49,821 nucleotides of DNA from positions 1-49,821 of IMG/VR virus record IMGVR_UViG_3300031521_000099; one strand, 5' to 3'. This stretch comes from a virus. A model generated the notes under the pieces. The model was not told the DNA's origin. It ran no database searches and saw only the letters and a program-made list of their open reading frames with translations. Made by a program: the position numbers and the translations under genes. This document shows, one piece after another, positions 14,988-21,660 of the stretch (position 1 is the first letter of the stretch; the number at the start of each line of letters is the position of its first letter).

Positions 14988-15092
14988 GTGTTAAAAAGAA
15001 TTGGCAGTAAAAACGGATTAAAACTAAAAAGCACAAAAGATTGTTTTAAATGTAAAAATGTATGGATGGCAGGATTTTATTTTAAAGGTTAA
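14988..15092 (+). CDS. small basic CxxC peptide upstream of the Mom-like gene
   Basis: A 34-residue protein, GTG start behind CGGAGTG, with CFKC and otherwise Lys-rich. It is the first gene of the cassette that carries the Mom-like gene. In phage Mu a small zinc protein (Com) precedes mom and activates its translation, but this peptide has only one Cys pair, so a Com-like role is speculation. Confidence 0.45.
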   Translation: MLKRIGSKNGLKLKSTKDCFKCKNVWMAGFYFKG

Positions 15093-15139
15093 ATTATTAA
15101 AGCAAGGTGGTGCTTAATCCACCGTTAAAGGAGAGTGCA

Positions 15140-15781
15140 ATGGAAGTAAAACAAATTGATAAACAATTAACTTATGATTTTATACTTAATAAACATTACG
15201 CTCAACGGAAACCGTCTATTAGTTACTCATTCGGCTTATATGACGATTTAAACTTAGTTGGTATACTTACTATTGGAAAGCCTGCATCTAATGCACTATG
15301 TGAAGGAATTTGCGGTAAAGAGTATTCCAGTAAGGTTTATGAATTAAACCGACTATGCGTTATTGATGGATTGCCTAAAAATACATTAAGCAAATTTGTA
15401 AGTTCGTCATTAAAACAATTAAAAAAAGAAGATCTAATATTAGTAAGCTATGCAGATAGCGGAATGAATCACTGTGGTTATATTTATCAAGCAACAAATT
15501 GGATATATACTGGCAAAACAATAGAACGAACTGATAAATATGCTGAAAACGGAAAACATTCAAGACATTACAATGATGATAATAACCATTTAAGGATATT
15601 TAGAACTGCAAAATTCAGATATGTATATTTTACTGGTAAAAGCAAAAAAGAATATTTACAACACATGAATTATGAAATTATTAAAGAATATCCCAAATTG
15701 TATTGCGAACATTACATATTGGGAGAAAAGCAAAAACGCAAAGTAATTGATACAAATACAAATACAATATTTTATGAATAG
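15140..15781 (+). CDS. Mom-like DNA adenine modification protein (GNAT-like fold)
   Basis: A 213-residue protein resembling the Mom family that alters adenines in phage DNA to resist restriction. Seen: HYAQRKPSISYSFGLYDD near residues 18-35, GKPASNALCEGICG, VYELNRLCVIDGLPKNTLS, and LVSYADSGMNHCGYIYQATNW. The HYxxR, ELNRL and SYAD blocks follow the order in Mom-like proteins. ATG 15140 has AAAGGAG upstream; a GGTGG/CCACC hairpin (15105-15122) precedes it. Substrate and exact modification cannot be told from sequence. Confidence 0.7.
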   Translation: MEVKQIDKQLTYDFILNKHYAQRKPSISYSFGLYDDLNLVGILTIGKPASNALCEGICGKEYSSKVYELNRLCVIDGLPKNTLSKFVSSSLKQLKKEDLILVSYADSGMNHCGYIYQATNWIYTGKTIERTDKYAENGKHSRHYNDDNNHLRIFRTAKFRYVYFTGKSKKEYLQHMNYEIIKEYPKLYCEHYILGEKQKRKVIDTNTNTIFYE

Positions 15782-15791
15782 GAATGTTAAC

Positions 15792-15989
15792 ATGAATAAT
15801 AAAGAGCGTTGTGATAATTGTGGTAAATGGGTATTAGAATGTTCGTTAGTAACATTGCCCGAAGAATTATATCATCTACTTGATGGTGACAATGAATTTT
15901 CAATTTGCATTAAATGTTCAAACACTAAAAAAGAAGAATACTGGAAACAATGGATACCGACTAAACGCATTACAAAGGAGGTTAAATAA
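15792..15989 (+). CDS. small zinc-ribbon-like protein
   Basis: A 65-residue protein with CDNCGKWVLEC and CIKCSN, a probable four-Cys zinc ribbon, then a basic tail. ATG 15792 has AGGA at suitable distance. It follows the Mom-like gene by 10 bases and its stop overlaps the next start. Function unknown; a nucleic-acid-binding partner of the modification gene is possible. Confidence 0.55.
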   Translation: MNNKERCDNCGKWVLECSLVTLPEELYHLLDGDNEFSICIKCSNTKKEEYWKQWIPTKRITKEVK

Positions 15990-16159
15990 TGCTAAAAGAA
16001 GGAGCGATAAGAACAGAATTTTTAACCAAGGTAAGAGTAACACCACTAGAAAAAGGACTAGTACAAGTAAGAATGAAACAGCTTAAAATAACTAAAGAAA
16101 GCGAATATATCAGAAAGTGTGTTAATTTAGAAATGGAGAGTGCAAATAATGCTAAGTAG
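15989..16159 (+). CDS. small ribbon-helix-helix-like protein
   Basis: A 56-residue protein; LVQVRMKQLKITKESEYIRKC resembles the strand-helix-helix start of RHH DNA-binding proteins. AAAGGAGG ribosome site at 15974-15981. Its stop overlaps the start of the next gene. Could regulate the cassette promoter at 14921. Confidence 0.45.
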   Translation: MLKEGAIRTEFLTKVRVTPLEKGLVQVRMKQLKITKESEYIRKCVNLEMESANNAK

Positions 16160-16499
16160 CAAATTAGAAAAATACAAGAAACTATTAAACGTGCAAAACT
16201 GGCAAATACAATTGATTGAGGAAGAATGTTTGGATTGTGATGGACATACAAAAATGTTATATAACGATTATCGAGCGGTAATAAAAATAAGCAAATCGTT
16301 AAGCGACACAGAGAAGGAATTATCCTTAATCCATGAATTGCTACACTTAGTACACAGAGATGAATATTTTACAGCTAGTGAGGTGCTAGACACTGCAGAA
16401 AACAAGTTTGTTAATACCATGTATGTAAGATTCCACGAACGATCAATCGAACAAATGGCAAAGATAATTTATAAATTAAGTATTATTGGAGGTGTTTAA
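16149..16499 (+). CDS. putative HELLH zinc metalloprotease
   Basis: About 116 residues. LSLIHELLHLVHRDE near residue 60-75 is a HExxH zincin motif, and a downstream Glu (AENKF) could complete the zinc site. Small phage zincins of this shape include ImmA/IrrE-like proteins that cleave repressors, but the rest of the sequence is too diverged to assign it. ATG 16149 is preferred over GTG 16140 for its GGAGAG spacing. Confidence 0.6.
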   Translation: MLSSKLEKYKKLLNVQNWQIQLIEEECLDCDGHTKMLYNDYRAVIKISKSLSDTEKELSLIHELLHLVHRDEYFTASEVLDTAENKFVNTMYVRFHERSIEQMAKIIYKLSIIGGV

Positions 16500-16500
16500 A

Positions 16501-17091
16501 ATGAATTACAGATTAGAATTAGTTAAAAAGTTTCAAAGTGAATTAGGATATAGTATTTCGCAATCACTAGATTTAATGATGAAAATAAACAAAACAACAC
16601 TATCAGAAAAAGAGGCATACAATATATTTATGGCAACTGGATTTAAAGATGCAGAACAATTTATTAGTAACAAGCCAGTGATAACATATAATTCACTTAA
16701 AAATTTCAATCGGTTTTTACTTAAAGTGTTTTTAGTAATAGTAATATTAACATTTGGATTAATAACCTATGGATGCGGAACACAAGAAGATAAACCTGTA
16801 CCTGTTCCAGTAGCAAAAATACAACAAGAAATTAAAGAAGAAAGTCACCAAAAATGGATTACAAAACAATTTAGTGGATGGGATGGACGGCATACAAGAA
16901 TAGTGCAATTAATCAAACCAAAACTAAACGATCCTAGTAGTTTTGAACACGTAGAAACTCGCTATAGTAAGCAAGGTGACGATATAATTGTATTTATGAC
17001 GTATCGTGCCAAAAATCAATATGGAGGAGTTGTGATGGGTAATGTTAAGGCTAAGGTTTGTTATAGTAATGATGCAATTGAAATAATGTAA
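16501..17091 (+). CDS. membrane-anchored protein with C-terminal extracytoplasmic-type domain
   Basis: A 196-residue protein. Residues 1-60 are a soluble helical module, residues about 72-93 a single membrane helix (FLLKVFLVIVILTFGLITYG), then a Pro-rich linker and a domain with LNDPSSFEHVETRY and YRAKNQYGGVVMG. The last pattern is shared with small bacterial envelope proteins of unknown role. ATG 16501 follows GGAGGTG. Last gene of the Mom cassette, before a terminator. Confidence 0.6.
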   Translation: MNYRLELVKKFQSELGYSISQSLDLMMKINKTTLSEKEAYNIFMATGFKDAEQFISNKPVITYNSLKNFNRFLLKVFLVIVILTFGLITYGCGTQEDKPVPVPVAKIQQEIKEESHQKWITKQFSGWDGRHTRIVQLIKPKLNDPSSFEHVETRYSKQGDDIIVFMTYRAKNQYGGVVMGNVKAKVCYSNDAIEIM

Positions 17092-17104
17092 AACGTATTA
17101 ATTT

Positions 17105-17131
17105 AAGATCACCAAATAGTGGTCTTTTTTT
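17105..17131 (+). terminator. Rho-independent terminator
   Basis: AAGATCAC / GTGGTCTT stem (one wobble), short loop, seven T. Confidence 0.8.
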
Positions 17132-17155
17132 ATTTAAACCAACTTTTAAAATTTA

Positions 17156-17164
17156 TGATATAAT
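17156..17164 (+). promoter_or_regulatory. extended -10 promoter TGATATAAT
   Basis: TGATATAAT between the terminator and the scaffold gene; leader contains a GCAGG/CCTGC hairpin (17178-17193). Confidence 0.6.
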
Positions 17165-17229
17165 TATATTAATCTATTGCAGGAGACAACCTGCCTAAAA
17201 AGTTTAATAGAAAGGGTGACATATATATA

Positions 17230-17901
17230 ATGGATTTAAAAACACTTCTTGGGGATTCTTACACAGAGGAAATTGCAAGCAAACTAAAAGGAATGGATAT
17301 TTTCGAAAAAGGAAAAGCAATGCCACTAGAAAAATTCAATTCCAAAATGGAGGAAGTTAATAGTCAGAAGAAGGAATTAAAGGAGCAGGTCGACACTCTT
17401 AATAAAACCTTAACTGATAATAACGTTTCACTTGAAGCAATGAAAAAAGCTTCTGCTGAAAACCCTGAATTGCAGAAACAACTTAAAGAATACCAAGAAA
17501 AAATCAATGCAACTCAAAAAGAATTCGGTGATACTTTAACAGCCAAGGAAACAGAATGGCAACAACGAGAAGTTAACAACAAGAAATCATATGCAGTGCG
17601 TGAGAAGTTTATTATGGAACATGCTGATAAAGATTATATTGATATGTTAATGACTAAAACAGACCTTAATAAGATTACTATTAATGAAAATGGTAGCTTT
17701 AATGGTATTGATGACGTTGTGTTAGGCGTTAAAACTAGTTGTAGTAAGCTATTCGGTGTTCCGCAGGTAAAAGGTACTGGTACTCCTAATGGTGGCACTG
17801 GTGACGGTTTGCAAATTACCAAGGAATCATTAAAAACAATGTCTGCCGAAGATATTAATAAAAATTGGGATGCAGTACAAACGGTACTAGCACAAAAATA
17901 A
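17230..17901 (+). CDS. capsid scaffold protein, SPP1 gp11 / GP20-like
   Basis: A 223-residue protein expected to guide prohead assembly. N-terminal LKTLLGDSYTEEIASKLKG, a long charged coiled coil (residues about 40-120), and a Gly/Thr-rich linker before a C-terminal helix (MSAEDINKNWDAVQTVLAQK) match phage scaffold proteins. It lies directly before the major capsid gene, as expected. Ribosome site AAAGGGTG. Confidence 0.85.
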   Translation: MDLKTLLGDSYTEEIASKLKGMDIFEKGKAMPLEKFNSKMEEVNSQKKELKEQVDTLNKTLTDNNVSLEAMKKASAENPELQKQLKEYQEKINATQKEFGDTLTAKETEWQQREVNNKKSYAVREKFIMEHADKDYIDMLMTKTDLNKITINENGSFNGIDDVVLGVKTSCSKLFGVPQVKGTGTPNGGTGDGLQITKESLKTMSAEDINKNWDAVQTVLAQK

Positions 17902-17921
17902 TGAAAGAAGGTATATTATAA

Positions 17922-18026
17922 ATGGCTATTGACAACTTCATTCCCGCCCTTTGGAGCGCACGACTTTTGGAAAACCTTAACAAATCACATGTTTATGCTA
18001 ATCTTGTAAATAGAGATTTTGAGGGT
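17922..18026 (+). CDS. major capsid protein, exon 1
   Basis: The 35 codons (MAIDNFIPALWSARLLENL ... NLVNRDFEG) are the usual N-terminus of a tailed-phage major capsid protein. The frame then meets TGA at once. Joining after GGT (18026) to CAA (18783) gives FEG-QISGQGSS, the expected continuation. The last exon base is U, as group I splicing requires. Spliced protein: 282 residues. Confidence 0.88.
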
Positions 18027-18176
18027 TGACCAAAACTGGCTCTCATTAAACCCCGTTAAAACTGGAATACCCTAACGTAAAGACGAGGGCAATCAGTTAC
18101 CAAGCCTGTTTAGAGATTTACAGGATAGGTCCAACGACTAGTGGTGATTCTTAACCTGTACTATTAATTAAACATA

Positions 18177-18185
18177 TGTTATAAT
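18177..18185 (+). promoter_or_regulatory. extended -10 promoter inside the intron
   Basis: TGTTATAAT about 50 bases before the intron HNH gene; would give the nuclease its own mRNA independent of capsid transcription. Confidence 0.55.
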
Positions 18186-18232
18186 AACAGTACGGAAAGA
18201 AAATAATTCCACCAAGAAAGCGGGGGTATAAA

Positions 18233-18667
18233 ATGGAAAAGTATCACAAAGGTTATATGATAACTCATAACGGTTATAAATTATTAATGTCTAAAAATCA
18301 TCCAAATAAAAATAAGCAAGGGTATGTAAGAGAACATATACTTGTTATGGAAAAAAGCATTGGAAGGTTTTTGACTGAAAAAGAAGTTGTTCATCATAAA
18401 GATGAAAACAAACTTAATAACGATATTGATAATTTAGAATTAATGAGTGATTATGATCATCGAAGCATACATAGTTCTAAACCAAGAAAATTAGTTAATT
18501 TAAAATTAGCTAGTGAACTTCTTTTAAAAGGGTATACGATGCCACAAGTAGCAAGTAAATTAAATTTATGTGAAAGCGGATTACGAAAAAAACTTAAAAA
18601 AGAAGGAATACAACTTGGTTTAAAGCGTGGCGGTGCTAGAAAAAAGATATTTGACGATTTTATATAA
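18233..18667 (+). CDS. intron-encoded HNH homing endonuclease
   Basis: A 144-residue HNH_3-type nuclease: REHILVMEKSIGRFL, then EVVHHKDENKLNNDIDNLELM with the catalytic His-His and Asn, followed by DHRSIHS. The C-terminal third has a helix-turn-helix-like segment (GYTMPQVASKLNLCESGL). It probably cuts intronless capsid genes near the insertion site. ATG 18233 has GCGGGGG upstream. Confidence 0.88.
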   Translation: MEKYHKGYMITHNGYKLLMSKNHPNKNKQGYVREHILVMEKSIGRFLTEKEVVHHKDENKLNNDIDNLELMSDYDHRSIHSSKPRKLVNLKLASELLLKGYTMPQVASKLNLCESGLRKKLKKEGIQLGLKRGGARKKIFDDFI

Positions 18668-18782
18668 GATATAGTCTAAACTACTATCGAATTGACGGTA
18701 GGTAGCAACTGATTGACCATTAGTTGTGATGATGGAAACATCTAGAAGTTATTGATAAAGAGCAATAACGATAATAATAATG

Positions 18783-19526
18783 CAAATTTCAGGTCAAGGT
18801 TCATCCGTTAAAATTAATTCTATTGGTCGTGTAACTATTGGTGATTATGTAAAAAATAATGATATTACTGCCGCAGAAACTTTGACAGATACACAACGTA
18901 TTTTGCTAATTGATCAAGCTAAATTTTTTAACTTTCAAATTGATGATGTTGATAAAGCGCAACAAACTCCTAAACTTATGGACGGTGCAATGGCTGAAAG
19001 TGGTTATGCTTTAGGTGATGTTACCGATAAATTCTTAGCAGGTCTTTACACTGGTGTGCAAGCTGCAAACATTGTAGGTCTAGGTAATGACACAACTCCT
19101 ATCGTTCCTACTAAAGCAAACGCTTATGACTACTTGGTAACTATGAAGGTATTACTTGATGAAGCAAATGTTCCTCAAATGGGTAGATGGGTTGTAGTTC
19201 CTGCATGGTTTTATGGTTTGATGCTTACTGATGCAAGATTTATCCAAGCAACGGCAGTCGGTGATAATAGAGTTGCTAATGGAATGATCGGTAGCGCGGC
19301 AGGGTTTAGCGTTTATAGTTCGAACAACGTACCTAATACAACTGCTACTAAGTATAAAATTATTGCAGGGCATCCGATGGCAATGAGTTATGCAGAACAA
19401 ATCGTTAGTGTTGAAGCATACCGTCCTCAAAACCGTTTTGCAGATGCGGTAAAAGGGTTGCATGTATATGGTGGTAAACTAGTTCGTCCCGAAGGAATTG
19501 CAGTTGCAACATTCAATCGTGTGTAA
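18783..19526 (+). CDS. major capsid protein, exon 2
   Basis: 247 codons plus stop, in frame with exon 1. It contains SSVKINSIGRVTIGDYVKNND, the ITAAETLTDTQRILLIDQAKFF block and the RWVVVPAWFYGLML strand typical of major capsid proteins of this P22-like/HK97-fold class. An ATG at 18780 spans the junction, but has no ribosome site and is not a true start. Forms the icosahedral shell. Confidence 0.9.
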   Translation, partial: QISGQGSSVKINSIGRVTIGDYVKNNDITAAETLTDTQRILLIDQAKFFNFQIDDVDKAQQTPKLMDGAMAESGYALGDVTDKFLAGLYTGVQAANIVGLGNDTTPIVPTKANAYDYLVTMKVLLDEANVPQMGRWVVVPAWFYGLMLTDARFIQATAVGDNRVANGMIGSAAGFSVYSSNNVPNTTATKYKIIAGHPMAMSYAEQIVSVEAYRPQNRFADAVKGLHVYGGKLVRPEGIAVATFNRV

Positions 19527-19584
19527 TTAAATAATTAATAGGTGGACGTAAAACTCCACCTATTTTAATAAAAGGAGATAGTGT

Positions 19585-19821
19585 ATGTGGTTTAGAAATA
19601 GAGAAACAGGTTTAGAATTTGATATTGAGAATCAAGATTTAATTAATAATCTTAAAAAAGATGGAAACTTTGAAGAAATTGCACCAGTTGAAAATCAAGA
19701 AGAATCACCAAGCAGAAAAAACTTAAATGCTAAATTAAAATCATTAGGTTATGATGGTGATTTAAGAAAACTAAGCGATGAAGATGTAATTGCTGAAATT
19801 GCAAAACTTGAAAATAAATAG
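19585..19821 (+). CDS. small head-associated protein (putative)
   Basis: A 78-residue acidic protein (MWFRNRETGLEFDIENQDL), with a C-terminal SAP-like or LEM-like helical stretch (NLNAKLKSLGYDGDLRKLSD). It directly follows the capsid gene and ends before a terminator, the place where many phages encode a short head protein of unknown role. Ribosome site AAAGGAG. Confidence 0.65.
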   Translation: MWFRNRETGLEFDIENQDLINNLKKDGNFEEIAPVENQEESPSRKNLNAKLKSLGYDGDLRKLSDEDVIAEIAKLENK

Positions 19822-19827
19822 ATTTAA

Positions 19828-19858
19828 AGGGTAGTGTAAAAGCTACTCTTTTTATTTA
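19828..19858 (+). terminator. Rho-independent terminator after the capsid operon
   Basis: AGGGTAG / CTACTCT stem, loop TGTAAAAG, then TTTTTATTT. Confidence 0.8.
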
Positions 19859-19862
19859 GTTG

Positions 19863-19892
19863 TTGACAATATCCATATGGATATTATATAAT
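19863..19892 (+). promoter_or_regulatory. promoter with perfect 18-bp palindromic operator
   Basis: TTGACA 19863-19868, TATAAT 19887-19892, 18-base spacer. The spacer is almost entirely the perfect palindrome AATATCCATATGGATATT (19868-19885). A dimer bound here would block transcription; the first gene is an AbrB-like DNA-binding protein. Confidence 0.88.
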
Positions 19893-19921
19893 TAAAATAA
19901 TAAATTAAAGGAGTGGTTTAA

Positions 19922-20107
19922 TTGGTTAAAAAGACTGGGTTATGGGGTAGTTCAAGATCAGTAAGACTAGAAGCAGAATGTAGGGAGTTAGGAATAGGAA
20001 TAGGTGACGAAGTTGAAATATTAGTTGTTGATGGCAAAATCACAATAGAAAAAGTAATCACAGAATTTAAAGTGGTAAACGGTGTTAAATTTAGTGTAAA
20101 GGAGTAA
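19922..20107 (+). CDS. AbrB/MazE-type swapped-hairpin regulator
   Basis: A 61-residue protein beginning at TTG 19922 behind AAAGGAGTGG. WGSSRSVRLEAECRELGIG and IGDEVEILVVDGKITIEKV form the strand-turn pattern of SpoVT/AbrB and MazE DNA-binding domains. No MazF-like toxin follows, so it is probably a transcription regulator rather than an antitoxin. The palindrome in its own promoter suggests autorepression. Confidence 0.8.
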   Translation: MVKKTGLWGSSRSVRLEAECRELGIGIGDEVEILVVDGKITIEKVITEFKVVNGVKFSVKE

Positions 20108-20112
20108 TTAAA

Positions 20113-20349
20113 ATGATATTCAATGTAAAAGCAACCAACTACGATGCAAAAATATTCACAGCATATAACTATTTGATAATATTACAAAATTACAATTTAA
20201 AAACAACCAAAGGAGAATACAAAGATGAATTTTACACAGTAGAATTAAATTCATTAGAAGAATTAATACAATTGCAAAGAGACGTATGTTGCGAGTTAAT
20301 AATTGATAGAAATAATATTGAAATTTATGACGATTGGAAAGAAACTTGA
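20113..20349 (+). CDS. small hypothetical protein
   Basis: A 78-residue protein with alternating strands (AKIFTAYNYLIILQNYNL, YTVELNSLEELIQLQRD) and an acidic end. Ribosome site AAAGGAG, 5 bases after the AbrB-like gene. I recognise the general look of a common small phage protein but no function. Confidence 0.55.
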   Translation: MIFNVKATNYDAKIFTAYNYLIILQNYNLKTTKGEYKDEFYTVELNSLEELIQLQRDVCCELIIDRNNIEIYDDWKET

Positions 20350-20525
20350 TAGCTAAATACATAATAAAAGAAATACATTCAGCAAAACAAGACAATCCTA
20401 AAGGATGCTATATATCAGTAGTCGCAACGGTTTTAATAAACGGAAACGAAGAACGAGTAAAACCAGTATTTGCGGATTGGGAACAATTAAATTTAATTAA
20501 GAAAAGAGGTTGGTATAATGGATAA
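20346..20525 (+). CDS. small hypothetical protein
   Basis: About 59 residues. TTG 20346 overlaps the preceding stop by 4 bases (TTGA) and has GGAAAG upstream; a TTG at 20334 is also in frame. Sequence IAKYIIKEIHSAKQ then GCYISVVATVLINGN suggests a helix followed by beta strands. It ends in an ATGG overlap with the next gene. Confidence 0.5.
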   Translation: MIAKYIIKEIHSAKQDNPKGCYISVVATVLINGNEERVKPVFADWEQLNLIKKRGWYNG

Positions 20526-20883
20526 AGACTTTTTAAAAGATTTCGTTAAAAATGTTACCGTTTATTCTCCTAAATGTTTTATTAACAGCAGAAATGAGTT
20601 TATAATCGTTCCTAAAGACAATATTTACTTTTTGCTTGATGATGTTAAAACCGAATTAGATTTAAAATGTAAAGTTATTGCATGGTTATCACGACCAAGT
20701 TGTAAAGGAGTTAGTAAGTATTGGCAAAAAAGAATTAGGTGTATTTTTAATGATTGTTTAGAGTTTGATTTTACTTTTGAACAAATCGAAACGATATATA
20801 CTTATCTAGGAAACGATTGCAATAGAAGTAAAACAATTAAGTTTATAGAATCTAATTATGATTTAAATATATTAAATAAATAG
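20518..20883 (+). CDS. hypothetical protein
   Basis: A 121-residue protein with five Cys scattered through it and a WLSRPSCKGVSKYWQKRIR centre. Start ATG 20518 with AGAGG upstream. Last intact gene of the AbrB cassette. Family unknown to me. Confidence 0.55.
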   Translation: MDKDFLKDFVKNVTVYSPKCFINSRNEFIIVPKDNIYFLLDDVKTELDLKCKVIAWLSRPSCKGVSKYWQKRIRCIFNDCLEFDFTFEQIETIYTYLGNDCNRSKTIKFIESNYDLNILNK

Positions 20884-20895
20884 GAGTGGTAACAT

Positions 20896-21592
20896 ATGTA
20901 AAGATTTAGTAATAGTTAAAAAGTTAAATGGTGTTGAAGATGTATTTACTGATTCTAAAATTATAGGGATAAACACGAATAATCAACATAAAAATGTAAT
21001 TGAACTAATTAGAAAATACGAAGATCGATTATGTTAGTTTGGAAAGGTTACGTTTGAAACGCTACCTTTGTTAAGCGGTCAAAGTGAAAAAGTATGTTTA
21101 TTGAATGAAATGCAAGCAACATTTTTAATATCTCTTATGAAAAATACAAAACCAGTAGTATAATTTAAAGTTAATTTAGTTAAAGAATTTTATCGAATGA
21201 GAAGTGCCATTCAAGAAAAGCAATACCAAGAATGGTTACAAACTAGAAAAAGCGGTAAAATGATTAGACGTAACGAAACAGATAAATTAAAACTACTACT
21301 AGAATATGCAATTGCTAACGGTTCAAAAACATACGCTAATAAACCAAATTCGCTATTCGCACTATATACTAAATTAGTAAACAATAGCGTAGGAATAGCC
21401 ACAGGAGAGCGCGATACGTGCGTATTTAAAGTATTAAGTATAATCATTATGTTAGAGGATATGATTCAGCACACAGTTGTTGAGGAGATCAATAAAAGAA
21501 CCGACTATCACGAAATATATTATATTTGTAAAGTTAGGTGTAGTGAAATGATGCGATATGCTTATTTGCCTGAAATTAAACTATTAAAATAA
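20896..21592 (+). pseudogene. broken Rha-family antirepressor gene
   Basis: Ribosome site and ATG 20896 are present, but an extra T (20899) makes TAA; without it the frame reads KDLVIVKKLNG. The same frame continues with Rha landmarks IRKYEDRL, FGKVTFETLPLLSGQ, LLNEMQATFLISLMKNTKPVV and REFYRM-like VKEFYRMRS, interrupted by TAG (21035-21037) and TAA (21161-21163), and runs on to 21592. Three lesions indicate a decayed gene. The stretch from ATG 21197 could still give a 131-residue C-terminal fragment. Confidence 0.82.
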
Positions 21593-21599
21593 CCACTTT

Positions 21600-21628
21600 A
21601 TACCATGCAGTAAAATGTATGGTATAAT
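21600..21628 (+). promoter_or_regulatory. hairpin overlapping extended -10 promoter TGGTATAAT
   Basis: ATACCAT (21600-21606) pairs with ATGGTAT (21619-21625), followed by AATTTTTAT, a weak terminator shape. The right arm is part of the extended -10 TGGTATAAT (21620-21628) that would drive the fiber gene. Confidence 0.55.
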
Positions 21629-21660
21629 TTTTATGTAAATATAAACTTGGGGGTTTAAGT

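Larger units (their letters stand above)
18027..18782 (+). other. group I intron in the major capsid gene
   Basis: A 756-nt self-splicing intron. P1 pairs exon bases TGAGGGT (18020-18026) with GCTCTCA (18039-18045), with a U-G pair at the splice site. The intron ends in G (18782). P7 strands GACTA (18136-18140, in CCAACGACTAGT) and TAGTC (18672-18676, in AAGATATAGTCT) are the R and S core elements. An HNH gene lies between them. Other helices were not modelled. Confidence 0.9.

Noticed and set aside
18780-18782. ATG as independent start of the capsid exon 2 frame
   Set aside because: No ribosome site, and the codon is formed by the intron end (final G) rather than by exon sequence; exon 1 supplies the true N-terminus.
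19922-20349. MazEF-type toxin-antitoxin pair
   Set aside because: The AbrB/MazE-like gene is present, but the following protein shows no MazF or other toxin motif that I can recognise.
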